Below, piece by piece: positions 26,421 through 34,848 of a stretch of 64,000 nucleotides of DNA. Below the pieces are notes generated by a model. That model was not told the origin of the DNA. It saw nothing but the letters and a program-made list of their open reading frames with translations, and did not search any database. The stretch comes from Brucella pseudintermedia (lineage in GTDB: Bacteria; Pseudomonadota; Alphaproteobacteria; Rhizobiales; Rhizobiaceae): the NCBI RefSeq assembly GCF_042697365.1, contig NZ_CP137604.1; one strand, written 5' to 3'. Each line of letters opens with the position of its first letter. The first letter of the stretch is position 1. Position numbers and translations under genes: made by a program.

Positions 26421-27083
26421 ATGGCCATCTCGTCGGTTGAAAATGGCGTCGCGCGCAGGGGCTTGATGGTGGTGATCTCGTCGCCGTCCGGGGCCGGGAA
26501 GTCGACCATCGCCCGGCTGTTGCTGGAAGACAAGAAGATGAACCTCTCCTTGTCGATCAGCGTGACGACGCGCCAGCGCCGCCCGAGCGAAATCGAAGGG
26601 GTTCATTATCATTTCAAGACGATACGCGAGTTCGAGCGCCTGCGTGACAATGACGAATTGATCGAATGGGCTGAAGTTCACGGCAATTTTTACGGCACGC
26701 TTCGTGAAACTGCCGAGATAGCGCTGGCTGACGGTCAGGACATGCTCTTCGATATTGACTGGCAGGGCGCAGACCAGTTGCAGGCAAAGATGCCTGCCGA
26801 TGTGGTCTCGATCTTCATTCTACCGCCGACGATGCGCGAATTGCAGCAGCGCTTGAATCGCCGCGCGGAGGACACGGCGGATGTCATTGAGACGCGCTTG
26901 CAGAATGCCCGCTTTGAGATCCAGAAATGGGTGAAATACGATTACATCGTCATCAATGAGGATCTCGACCGCTCCTTCGCCGCGATCAAGTCGATCATCG
27001 AGGCCGAACGCCTTCGCCGCGACCGCCGCCCGGGACTGTTTGATTTCGTGACCGGTTTGCTGGAAGAGGAGCCGGACATCTAG
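26421..27083 (+). CDS. gmk: Guanylate kinase
   Basis: The 220-residue enzyme has the P-loop SSPSGAGKSTIARLLLE near residue 22, the GMP-binding region SVTTRQRRPSEIEGVHYHF near 45, HGNFYGTL near 88 and DIDWQGADQL near 110. It converts GMP and ATP to GDP and ADP. The ATG at 26421 is chosen although the frame is open upstream into yicC. The stop codon TAG forms the first three bases of a palindromic repeat (TAGAGC), so the extreme C-terminus ends exactly at the repeat border. Confidence 0.96.
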   Translation: MAISSVENGVARRGLMVVISSPSGAGKSTIARLLLEDKKMNLSLSISVTTRQRRPSEIEGVHYHFKTIREFERLRDNDELIEWAEVHGNFYGTLRETAEIALADGQDMLFDIDWQGADQLQAKMPADVVSIFILPPTMRELQQRLNRRAEDTADVIETRLQNARFEIQKWVKYDYIVINEDLDRSFAAIKSIIEAERLRRDRRPGLFDFVTGLLEEEPDI

Positions 27084-27180
27084 AGCATTTCTAGCCAAAA
27101 ATATGAAACGGTTTTGCGCGTGGAAATGCGGATAAACAAAGAGTTAGAGCGGTTCTGGCATGGCTGTTGAAACCGCTTCG
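27081..27180. repeat. Bru-RS/RIME-like palindromic repeat, copy 2
   Basis: About 100 bases, starting TAGAGCATTTCT and containing ATATGAAACGGTTTTGCGCG, then TTAGAGCGGTT in the middle. It shares the GAAACGGTTTT core with the other copies and starts within the gmk stop codon. Confidence 0.7.
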
Positions 27181-27207
27181 ACGTCGATTTTGCTGACAGG
27201 CAGCATA

Positions 27208-27354
27208 TCAGCCTAACAGAATCAGCAGGCCGTCCACCATGCCAAGGACGAGGATGAGTGCGCCCATGGTGATGGCTGTCACGATCAGCACCCGCCTTTG
27301 CCGGTCACGCTTTTCCGTCCGTTTGCCCGTCCAGTCGTAGGGCGATTGAGGCAT
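27208..27354 (-). CDS. Small single-pass membrane protein of unknown function
   Basis: The 48-residue product has a basic, hydrophilic N-terminus (PYDWTGKRTEKRDRQRR) followed by one membrane helix (VLIVTAITMGALILVLGMVD and LLILLG). I do not recognise a family. The start at 27354 is set by GGAGAAAGGAA directly upstream of the ATG; the frame also allows an ATG thirteen codons earlier without such a site. The strong ribosome site and typical positive-inside topology support a real gene. It lies downstream of tldD on the same strand, 130 bases away. Confidence 0.6.
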   Translation of the reverse strand: MPQSPYDWTGKRTEKRDRQRRVLIVTAITMGALILVLGMVDGLLILLG

Positions 27355-27486
27355 TTCCTTTCTCCAGATCGGCGCGGCCTTGAACGTCGCCATACAGCCG
27401 TATCCATAACCTGCACTTTACTGTCCTTGTTCGCAAGCAAGATGAGGCGGATTAATGCGCATCAGTTCCGGGGCGTGACGGCATGG

Positions 27487-28899
27487 CTACACGGCCGTGC
27501 CGCCCACAGTTACCTGATCCATGCGCAAATGCGGCTGGCCGACGCCCACGGGAACCCACTGGCCGCCTTTTCCGCAATTGCCGCTGCCGGTATCGAGCTT
27601 CATATCGTTGCCGATCATCGAAATACGCTGCATGGCGTCGGGACCGTTGCCGATCAGCATCGCGCCTTTGATCGGCGCGCCGACCTTGCCGTCCTCGATC
27701 ATGTAGGCTTCCGTGCAGCCGAACACGAACTTGCCGGATGTGATATCCACCTGACCGCCACCGAAGGAAACGGCGTAGATGCCTTTTTTCATGGAGGCGA
27801 TGATCTCTTCAGGCGTTTTATCGCCTGAAAGCATGTAGGTGTTGGTCATGCGGGGCATGGGCGCATGAGCATAGGATTCGCGGCGTCCATTGCCGGTTGC
27901 TTCCATGCCCATCAGTCGCGCATTCTGCCGGTCCTGCATGTAATTGACGAGTTTTCCGTCCTCAATCAGCACGGTGCGATTGGTCGGCGTGCCTTCATCG
28001 TCAATGGTGAGAGATCCGCGGCGCTCGGCAATCGTGCCGTCATCAACGACCGTCACGCCCCTGGACGCGACTTGCTGTCCGAGAAGCCCGGCAAAGGCGG
28101 AGGTCTTCTTGCGATTGAAGTCGCCTTCAAGCCCGTGGCCCACCGCTTCATGCAGCATCACGCCCGGCCAGCCGTTTGCCAGCACGATGTCGAATGCGCC
28201 AGCCGGGGCAGGGATGGCTTCCAGATTGACGAGCGCCTGACGCAATGCCTCGTCAGCGGCATGCTGCCAGCTTTCAACGGTGATGAATTCGCCAAAACCC
28301 TTGCGTCCGCCAACCGTGTGCGAGCCTGATTCCTGACGGTCGCCATTGCCCGCCACCACCGAAACGCTCAACCGGACCATGGGCCGTATATCGCGCACGA
28401 AGTGCCCATCAGCGCGCAATATTTCGACCTGTTGCCACGAGCCTGCCAGCGAAACGGAAACCTGCCTCACCTTGGGGTCTTTGGCGCGCAGATAGGCGTC
28501 GATCTGCTGCAACAGTTGCACCTTGGCGTCGAAGGTCGGGGAACCAATTGGGTTTTCGTCCGTGTAAAGATGGCGGTTGGTGCCAGCGGGCGCCGCGGAA
28601 TAATTCCCGCCATAGCCCTTGAGGGCTGCGGAAACTGCATCGGAAGCGCGTCGTAAGGCGGCCATCGAAAGGTCGCCCGCATGGGCATAGCCGATGGCTT
28701 CACCTGCGACCGATCGCAACCCGAAACCCTGATCCTGATTGAAAGAGCCGGTTTTGAGACGGCCATTATCGAAAACGAGAGCCTCCGCTTCGCGATATTC
28801 CACGAAAAGTTCGCCGTCATCGCTGCCTTTCAGGCTTTGTGCGACAAGGCGCTCGATATCATCGCGGCTGGCGTCGAAACTGTCGATCAGGCTTTTCAT
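27487..28899 (-). CDS. tldD: Metalloprotease TldD
   Basis: The 470-residue protein carries the TldD zinc motif HEAVGHGLEGD (residues 250-260) and the C-terminal signature GNCGKGGQWVPVGVGQPHLR. TldD works with TldE/PmbA to trim small peptides such as microcins and antitoxins; no tldE gene is in this window. The ATG at 28899 lies eight bases after a stable hairpin whose 3' arm contains the only good ribosome-binding site (CAGGA), which is unusual and suggests controlled translation. Confidence 0.93.
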   Translation of the reverse strand: MKSLIDSFDASRDDIERLVAQSLKGSDDGELFVEYREAEALVFDNGRLKTGSFNQDQGFGLRSVAGEAIGYAHAGDLSMAALRRASDAVSAALKGYGGNYSAAPAGTNRHLYTDENPIGSPTFDAKVQLLQQIDAYLRAKDPKVRQVSVSLAGSWQQVEILRADGHFVRDIRPMVRLSVSVVAGNGDRQESGSHTVGGRKGFGEFITVESWQHAADEALRQALVNLEAIPAPAGAFDIVLANGWPGVMLHEAVGHGLEGDFNRKKTSAFAGLLGQQVASRGVTVVDDGTIAERRGSLTIDDEGTPTNRTVLIEDGKLVNYMQDRQNARLMGMEATGNGRRESYAHAPMPRMTNTYMLSGDKTPEEIIASMKKGIYAVSFGGGQVDITSGKFVFGCTEAYMIEDGKVGAPIKGAMLIGNGPDAMQRISMIGNDMKLDTGSGNCGKGGQWVPVGVGQPHLRMDQVTVGGTAV

Positions 28900-28907
28900 A
28901 AAAATAA

Positions 28908-28935
28908 ATCCTGCAGCATGTGTTTGCTGCAGGAT
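28908..28935 (-). terminator. Terminator-like hairpin that also covers the tldD ribosome-binding site
   Basis: A perfect 11-base stem ATCCTGCAGCA / TGCTGCAGGAT with a six-base loop. On the minus strand it is followed by TTATTTTT and then at once by the tldD ATG. It can end transcripts from the IalB-like gene, and its 3' arm holds the AGGA that would recruit ribosomes to tldD. Confidence 0.75.
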
Positions 28936-28980
28936 GTAAGCCTTAAATCGGTTGAGAACAACCGGTCATCGCAGTTGTGA

Positions 28981-29595
28981 TCAGGGGAGGGCGTCGAAGC
29001 CTTCGCCAAACCCCTTCAGATCAACGGGGATGCCAACCCCTTCTTCTGGCGTCTGGAACACGATGAAAGTTGCAGCCTTGCCGGAGCGCAACGTCTTGAG
29101 AAGATCATCCTCAAGAATCACCTCCGCATAGCAGCCATCTTCGAAACAGCGGACGAAATAGGCGCGGCCGATATCCTTGCCATCGACATTGAGGCCCAGG
29201 CCATTGGGAAGCAGAACGCCAAGCGGCGCCAGAACACGAAGAATGCGGGCCTTGTTGTCAGCCGTCTTGAGAACGACAACCGACAGGCCGAGTTCCGGAC
29301 GCTTTGCAGCAACCACGTTCTGGATCAGTGCGCACTGTTCCGTCTTCGCGCCAGCGGGCGTGTCACAGAGAACGGACCATGCGCCGTGCTGCGACTTTAG
29401 CTTTCCGCTCTGCTGCGGGCTGGCCGGAGCCGCCTGCGACTGCGCAGCCGGAGCCTCTTGTGGAGTTTGTAATTGCGCCGGTGCTTGCTGGGCAAGCGAA
29501 GGAAACGTTGCAAGGGCGAGCGCCATGCCGACGCCCGTTGCTAACGTGGCGAGGCGCTGTTTGATCGTGCGGCGGGCAAGCATGCGAAAAGTCAT
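28981..29595 (-). CDS. Invasion-associated locus B (IalB) family periplasmic protein
   Basis: The 204-residue protein has an N-terminal signal or anchor (about 12-38, ending SLAQQ), a Gln/Ala/Pro-rich linker, and the IalB domain from HGAWSVLCDT (near residue 77) through NVVAAKRPELGLSVVVL, VRCFEDGCYAEVIL and VPVDLKGF-like end. Conserved cysteines (CDT, EQC, RCF, GCY) probably form disulfides. IalB of Bartonella aids erythrocyte invasion; in Rhizobiales generally the domain is common and its role unproven. The start at 29595 follows CTGGAGATTTC. The frame is open further upstream but lacks a signal there. Confidence 0.82.
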   Translation of the reverse strand: MTFRMLARRTIKQRLATLATGVGMALALATFPSLAQQAPAQLQTPQEAPAAQSQAAPASPQQSGKLKSQHGAWSVLCDTPAGAKTEQCALIQNVVAAKRPELGLSVVVLKTADNKARILRVLAPLGVLLPNGLGLNVDGKDIGRAYFVRCFEDGCYAEVILEDDLLKTLRSGKAATFIVFQTPEEGVGIPVDLKGFGEGFDALP

Positions 29596-29997
29596 GAAAT
29601 CTCCAGATCGAATCACCGGGACGTTAACGCGCTGCATTGGCCATGAAAAGCGCCGCAACTGGCGTTTCCCTGTCCTGGCCATCATAGCAACGGTGATACC
29701 GTCTGTTGCATCGATTGTCACGCGGCACGTTAAAGGAAGCGTCCTGTCAAATCATGGCCTCATTAAGGGTTTCGTGCGGTTTTCCCAAGTTTTCGCAATG
29801 GGAGCGGCCCTTCTGTCGTACCGCATAAACTTGGGTATTCGCTCTTTCTCATGGGGGCTGCGCGCAAAAATGCCGCACAGGAACATATTCGCCTTCCTTG
29901 CGGTGTGCGCTAAGGTGTGGTTTGAACGCCGACGGGGGATGCGGCCGTCTTGACGTCCGGCGTCCAGCTCGAAAGGGCGAAAAGGGAGAGAGTTCTG
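29596..29997. other. Divergent regulatory region between the IalB-like gene and ctaC
   Basis: No gene is supported in these 402 bases. The main structure is a pair of perfect 9-base arms, CCCAAGTTT (29784-29792) and AAACTTGGG (29827-29835), with 34 bases between, about 165 bases upstream of ctaC. No FNR-type box TTGAT-N4-ATCAA was seen. Confidence 0.45.
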
Positions 29998-30882
29998 GTG
30001 GATAAGATTGTTGCCACAACGAAGGGCGCCTTCGGCGGCGCTCTTGCAGTGCTGTGGACGACTGGTGCCGCTTTTGCGGATCAGCCCCGTCCCTGGGAAT
30101 GGAGATTTCAGGACGCAGCGACTGGGATTGCCGAACAGATTCATTGGTTTGAGCGCTATACGCTCTGGTTCATTATTCCAATTACCCTGCTGGTTCTGTT
30201 TTTGCTGGTCTGGGTCGTGCTGCGCTTCCGCGCAAGTGCAAACCCTGAACCGTCAAAAACCAGCCATAATACCGCGATTGAAGTGATCTGGACCATCGGT
30301 CCTGTGATCATTCTTTTGTTCCTTGCGGTTCCATCCTTCCAGCTTCTGACGGCGCAATATTCGCCTGAAGATCCGACGCTGACGGTGAAGGCAACAGGAT
30401 ACCAGTGGTACTGGGGTTACGAATATCAGGTCGATAATCCGGTAAGCTTTGATTCCCTCCTTCTGAAGGATGGTGATCGCGCCGCTGCCGGCAAGGAGGA
30501 CAAGTCCCGCTATCCGCGTCTCCTTGCTGTCGACAATGAGGTCGTGGTTCCGGTGGACGAAACGGTTCGCCTCCTCGTAACTGCTGCCGACGTAATCCAT
30601 TCGTGGACGATCCCGGCCTTTGGCGTGAAGATGGACGCTGTCCCGGGCCGCATCAACGAAGCCTGGTTCAAGGCGGACAAGGAAGGCCTTTACTACGGTC
30701 AGTGCTCGGAGCTTTGCGGCAAGGATCACGGCTTCATGCCGATCGCCGTGCGCGTTGTCTCGAAGGAGCAGTATCAGACCTGGATCGCCGCTGCGGGATC
30801 GGATCTGAACGGCGCAAACAAGGCGCTTCAGGCCGCCGTCGAAGGTGGCGCAAACGATAAGGTGGCTGCGGCGGGTCTCTAG
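29998..30882 (+). CDS. ctaC: Cytochrome c oxidase subunit II (CuA subunit)
   Basis: The 294-residue precursor has a signal peptide ending AAFADQ, two membrane helices (about 57-80 and 98-120, including LWFIIPITLLVLFLLVWVV), and a periplasmic cupredoxin domain with the CuA site: His in VIHSWTIPAFGVK and CSELCGKDHGFM near 238. The GTG start at 29998 follows AAAGGGAGAG. It accepts electrons from cytochrome c for the aa3-type oxidase and heads the cta operon. Confidence 0.95.
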   Translation: MDKIVATTKGAFGGALAVLWTTGAAFADQPRPWEWRFQDAATGIAEQIHWFERYTLWFIIPITLLVLFLLVWVVLRFRASANPEPSKTSHNTAIEVIWTIGPVIILLFLAVPSFQLLTAQYSPEDPTLTVKATGYQWYWGYEYQVDNPVSFDSLLLKDGDRAAAGKEDKSRYPRLLAVDNEVVVPVDETVRLLVTAADVIHSWTIPAFGVKMDAVPGRINEAWFKADKEGLYYGQCSELCGKDHGFMPIAVRVVSKEQYQTWIAAAGSDLNGANKALQAAVEGGANDKVAAAGL

Positions 30883-30923
30883 ATCCCGAACGCCAAGACT
30901 GTTGAAAAACGGGAGCGAATTCC

Positions 30924-32582
30924 ATGGCTGGCACAGCAGCTCACGAGCATGGTGCCCACGACGACCACAAGCCGCACGGCTGGGTTCGTTGGGTATACTC
31001 GACCAATCATAAAGACATCGGTACCCTGTACCTGATTTTTGCAATCATCGCCGGTATCATTGGCGGCGCACTGTCCATCGCGATGCGCGCCGAACTCCAG
31101 GAGCCAGGTATCCAGATTTTCCATGGTCTGGCACAGATGGTTTACGGTGTTGAGGGCGACGCCGCTCTTGATGCCGGCAAGCACATGTTCAACGTATTCA
31201 CCTCGGCGCACGCCCTGGTCATGATCTTCTTCATGGTCATGCCTGCGCTGATCGGCGGTTTTGCCAACTGGATGGTGCCGCTGATGATCGGCGCGCCGGA
31301 CATGGCTTTCCCGCGCATGAACAACATTTCGTTCTGGCTGCTGCCGCCTGCGCTGCTGCTGCTGCTCATCTCGCTGTTCATGCCGGGACCGGCAGGCGGC
31401 TGGGGGCCCGGCGGCGGCTGGACGCTCTATCCGCCTCTGTCCACATCGGGTCAGCCCGGACCGGCAGTCGACTTCGCCATTCTGGCGCTGCATATTTCCG
31501 GCGCTTCATCGATCCTCGGCGCGATCAACTTCATCACCACGATCCTCAACATGCGCGCTCCGGGCATGACGCTGCACAAGATGCCGCTCTTTGCTTGGGC
31601 TGTGCTGGTAACGGCGTTCTTGCTTCTGCTTTCGCTGCCGGTTCTGGCAGGCGGCATCACCATGCTGCTGACCGACCGCAACTTCGGCACGACCTTCTTC
31701 ACGCCGGATGGCGGCGGCGATCCGATCCTATACCAGCATCTGTTCTGGTTCTTCGGACACCCGGAAGTCTATATTCTGATTCTGCCGGGCTTCGGCATCG
31801 TCAGCCACATCGTGTCGACCTTCTCGCGCAAGCCGATCTTCGGCTATCTCGGCATGGCCTATGCCATGGTCGCCATCGGCGTCGTCGGCTTCGTTGTCTG
31901 GGCGCACCACATGTATACGGTTGGCCTGTCGCTCGACACGCAGCGCTATTTCGTGTTCGCCACGATGGTCATCGCGGTTCCGACGGGCATCAAGATCTTC
32001 TCGTGGATCGCGACAATGTGGGGCGGCTCGATCACCTTCCGCGCACCGATGCTGTGGGCGATCGGCTTCATCTTCCTGTTCACCGTGGGTGGTGTAACGG
32101 GCGTTCAGCTGGCCAATGCCGGTCTCGACCGCGCGCTGCATGACACTTACTACGTCGTGGCGCACTTCCATTACGTGCTGTCTCTGGGTGCGGTGTTTGC
32201 GATCTTCGCGGGCTGGTATTACTGGTTCCCGAAGATGAGCGGCTACATGTATAACGAGTTCACTGCGAAGCTGCACTTCTGGGTCACCTTCGTCGGTGTG
32301 AACCTGGTCTTCTTCCCGCAGCACTTCCTCGGTCTTGCCGGCATGCCGCGTCGTTACATTGACTACCCGGATGCCTATGCGGGCTGGAACATGGTGTCGT
32401 CATACGGCTCCTATATTTCGGGCTTCGCCGTCCTGATCTTCCTCTACAATGTCTTCGAGGCATTCGCGAAGAAGCGTGAAGCCGGTGCAAACCCCTGGGG
32501 CGAAGGCGCAACCACGCTGGAATGGCAGCTGTCGTCGCCGCCACCGTTCCACCAGTGGGAACAGCTGCCGCGCATCAAGTAA
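30924..32582 (+). CDS. ctaD: Cytochrome c oxidase subunit I (aa3 type)
   Basis: The 552-residue protein has twelve membrane helices and the heme-copper oxidase ligands: His in TSAHALVMIFFMVMPAL (low-spin heme), WFFGHPEVYILILPGFG (CuB His-Tyr crosslink motif), WAHHMYTVG (CuB histidines) and HFHYVLSLGAVFA (heme a and a3 ligands). It contains the oxygen reduction site and the proton channels. It is 41 bases downstream of ctaC. A terminator-like hairpin follows it. Confidence 0.97.
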   Translation: MAGTAAHEHGAHDDHKPHGWVRWVYSTNHKDIGTLYLIFAIIAGIIGGALSIAMRAELQEPGIQIFHGLAQMVYGVEGDAALDAGKHMFNVFTSAHALVMIFFMVMPALIGGFANWMVPLMIGAPDMAFPRMNNISFWLLPPALLLLLISLFMPGPAGGWGPGGGWTLYPPLSTSGQPGPAVDFAILALHISGASSILGAINFITTILNMRAPGMTLHKMPLFAWAVLVTAFLLLLSLPVLAGGITMLLTDRNFGTTFFTPDGGGDPILYQHLFWFFGHPEVYILILPGFGIVSHIVSTFSRKPIFGYLGMAYAMVAIGVVGFVVWAHHMYTVGLSLDTQRYFVFATMVIAVPTGIKIFSWIATMWGGSITFRAPMLWAIGFIFLFTVGGVTGVQLANAGLDRALHDTYYVVAHFHYVLSLGAVFAIFAGWYYWFPKMSGYMYNEFTAKLHFWVTFVGVNLVFFPQHFLGLAGMPRRYIDYPDAYAGWNMVSSYGSYISGFAVLIFLYNVFEAFAKKREAGANPWGEGATTLEWQLSSPPPFHQWEQLPRIK

Positions 32583-32592
32583 TCGTGCGATG

Positions 32593-32619
32593 GGGCGGAG
32601 TCGGGAAAAGACTTCGCCC
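32593..32619 (+). terminator. Terminator-like hairpin after ctaD
   Basis: A 10-base stem GGGCGGAGTC / GACTTCGCCC (one G-U pair) with a seven-base loop, followed by TTCTTT. Partial termination here could lower expression of ctaB-ctaG relative to the structural subunits. The rest of the 230-base gap has no supported gene. Confidence 0.65.
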
Positions 32620-32812
32620 TTCTTTACAAAATATGCTATGAGCGGGCGGCATTCTGTTCCGCCCGTCGCCGGTAGCCGAAAAGTTCGGCCATCAAACAAG
32701 GCATTTCCGAGGGGACAGAACGGTTTCCGGGAGGACATTGTTATGGTGGTGCGATCTGCGCTGTAGGGGGCGCGGGATTCGGACCGGTGAACTCGAGGTT
32801 TTTGAAGTTAAA

Positions 32813-33760
32813 ATGTCTCTGGTGGAAAAAAACGCAGGTACTGAGGACGCGCTCGCTCTCTCCGAGGCTACTGCGCGCGATTACCTTGTTCTTTTGAAAC
32901 CCCGTGTGATGTCCCTTGTGGTGTTCACCGGGCTGGTCGGTCTTGTGGTCGCCCCGGGGCACATGAATCCTGTCCTTGCTGCCATCAGCATCTTGTGCAT
33001 CGCGGTCGGTGCCGGTGCGTCCGGTGCGCTGAACATGTGGTACGATGCCGATATCGATGCGGTGATGAAGCGTACCCGTAACCGGCCTATCCCGGCAGGT
33101 CTTATAGAACCCAATCAGGTTCTGGCTTTCGGTCTCACGCTTTCCGCATTCTCCGTTGTCACGCTCGGCCTCATGGTCAACTGGCTGGCGGCCGCATTGC
33201 TGGCATTCACGATCTTCTTCTATGCCGTCATCTATACGATGTGGTTGAAGCGCTCGACGCCGCAAAACATTGTTATCGGCGGTGCCGCTGGCGCGTTCCC
33301 TCCAATGATCGGCTGGGCTGCCGCGACAGGCGAAATCACCTTGGACAGTGTTGTCCTTTTCATGATTATCTTCCTGTGGACGCCGCCGCATTTCTGGGCG
33401 CTGTCCCTGTTCTCGGCCAATGACTATGAAGCGGCGCGCATTCCGATGATGCCGAACGTCAAGGGCGAGCTTTCGACCCGGCGTCAGGCGCTGTTCTATT
33501 CTGTCATAATGGCTCCGGTCGGCGTTCTCCCTTGGGTGCTTGGCTTTGCGGGTCCGGTCTATGGCGCGGTCTCCACGCTGCTCGGATTGGCTTTCGTCTA
33601 TTACGCATGGCGCCTGTGGGCTGCCGGATCACAGCCTGCAATGCTGGCAGCCGCCCGCAAGCTGTTTCGTTTCTCGCTGCTTTACCTGTCCGGACTGTTT
33701 GCCGTGCTGCTCGTCGAAACCCTTGCCGTGAAGGCGCTGGCTGCTTTGGGAGTGCTCTAA
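32813..33760 (+). CDS. ctaB: Protoheme IX farnesyltransferase (heme O synthase)
   Basis: The 315-residue UbiA-family membrane enzyme has the first Asp-rich site NMWYDADIDAVMKRTRNRP (near residue 75) and a second around ANDYEAARIPMMPNVKG (near 203), with about nine membrane helices. It adds a farnesyl chain to heme B, making heme O for conversion to the heme A of subunit I. The ATG at 32813 is chosen for conservation; the ribosome site is weak. The next small gene starts on the last base of its stop codon. Confidence 0.94.
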   Translation: MSLVEKNAGTEDALALSEATARDYLVLLKPRVMSLVVFTGLVGLVVAPGHMNPVLAAISILCIAVGAGASGALNMWYDADIDAVMKRTRNRPIPAGLIEPNQVLAFGLTLSAFSVVTLGLMVNWLAAALLAFTIFFYAVIYTMWLKRSTPQNIVIGGAAGAFPPMIGWAAATGEITLDSVVLFMIIFLWTPPHFWALSLFSANDYEAARIPMMPNVKGELSTRRQALFYSVIMAPVGVLPWVLGFAGPVYGAVSTLLGLAFVYYAWRLWAAGSQPAMLAAARKLFRFSLLYLSGLFAVLLVETLAVKALAALGVL

Positions 33761-33945
33761 TGGATAAAGCCGTACAGAAGCCGGTGGATAGCGAATTGGA
33801 ACTCGTCGTCCCGACGGAACAGCAGAAGAAAGCCCAGCGCAATCGCTCTTGGGGGCTGGCAATCGCTCTGGCGCTGTTCGTGCTGCTCGTCTATGTCGGC
33901 ACGATTGCGAAGCTGGGCGCCAATATTTTGGTGCGGCCTCTCTGA
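33760..33945 (+). CDS. Small CoxF-like membrane protein of the oxidase operon
   Basis: The 61-residue protein has a hydrophilic N-terminus (VVPTEQQKKAQRNRS) and one membrane helix (WGLAIALALFVLLVYVGTIA). A small protein of this kind lies between ctaB and ctaG in many alphaproteobacteria and is sometimes called CoxF; its role in oxidase assembly is presumed, not shown. Its ATG overlaps the ctaB stop (TAATG), indicating translational coupling. Confidence 0.8.
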   Translation: MDKAVQKPVDSELELVVPTEQQKKAQRNRSWGLAIALALFVLLVYVGTIAKLGANILVRPL

Positions 33946-33978
33946 CAGGCTGTTCGGGGAGGGAAATTGGAGGAGAAA

Positions 33979-34590
33979 ATGGCCGATCTGCACGAGAAGG
34001 ATCAAAAGTTGAAAAAGCAGCAGCGTTCGAACGCGACGATTGCTTTTGCATGCCTGTCTTTCTTTGTCTGCATGATCGGTGCAGCCTATGCCTCCGTGCC
34101 GCTATACCGCATTTTCTGCCAGGTTACGGGCTATGGCGGCACGACGCAGCGCGTCGAGCAATATTCCGATACCGTTCTCGACAAGACCATCAAGGTACGT
34201 TTCGACGCCAACACAGCCAACGGGCTGCCGTGGGATTTCAAGCCCATGCAGCGCGAGGTCACGGTTCGCATCGGCGAAACGACCATGATCAAGTATGAAG
34301 CGCGCAACCTGTTCGATGAGCCAACCTATGGCCGCGCAAGCTTCAACGTTGCGCCGGGTAGGGCCGGAGCCTATTTCAACAAGGTCGAATGCTTCTGTTT
34401 CACGGACACGACCTTGAAGCCGGGTGAAGACATGGAGATGCCGGTGGTGTTCTTTGTCGACCCCGAGATCGTCAATGATCCTGATCTGAAGGACGTCAAG
34501 ACGATCACGCTATCCTATACATTCTTTCCGATCGAGAAGCCGAAGCCGGTGGCAAATGCCAAGGCCGAAACTTCAAGCAACGGAAGTTGA
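33979..34590 (+). CDS. ctaG: Cytochrome c oxidase assembly protein CtaG (Cox11-like)
   Basis: The 203-residue protein has an N-terminal membrane anchor (ATIAFACLSFFVCMIGAAYA, about 20-40) and a periplasmic Ig-like domain with the copper-binding motif KVECFCFTDTTLKPGE near 143. It delivers copper to the CuB site of subunit I. The ATG at 33979 follows GGAGGAGAAA. Confidence 0.94.
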   Translation: MADLHEKDQKLKKQQRSNATIAFACLSFFVCMIGAAYASVPLYRIFCQVTGYGGTTQRVEQYSDTVLDKTIKVRFDANTANGLPWDFKPMQREVTVRIGETTMIKYEARNLFDEPTYGRASFNVAPGRAGAYFNKVECFCFTDTTLKPGEDMEMPVVFFVDPEIVNDPDLKDVKTITLSYTFFPIEKPKPVANAKAETSSNGS

Positions 34591-34599
34591 CGCCGGGTG

Positions 34600-34700
34600 C
34601 GCGTTCCGAAAAGTGTGAAACGGTTTTCGGAAAAGATGCGCGCTGAATTGAGAGTGTTGAGCATTTCGATGTTTCAGGGAAAGCGAAATGCTGCCGCGGT
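34600..34700. repeat. Bru-RS/RIME-like palindromic repeat, copy 3
   Basis: It contains AAAAGTGTGAAACGGTTTTCGG flanked by TGCGCG (34602) and GATGCGCGC, then a second hairpin GAGCATTTCG with CGAAATGCT. It differs from the others in lacking clean TAGAGC ends, so the borders are approximate. It lies between ctaG and ctaE. Confidence 0.6.
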
Positions 34701-34848
34701 GCATAATGCCGCAAAGACAAAAGAATGAAGCGGTTTTATTCTGATACGAGATTACCGCTTGTCGCAGACAGACTTGCTTGAAACCCCTTCCGGGATTTAA
34801 GCATAGGGTACGAGAGAGGAGCCCCTAAGGGGATTTACGGGGAGAGAC

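Noticed and set aside
34800..34848. CCCCTAAGGGG just before ctaE as a translational switch
   Set aside because: The stem is only four base pairs and does not cover the GGGGAG ribosome site in a convincing way.
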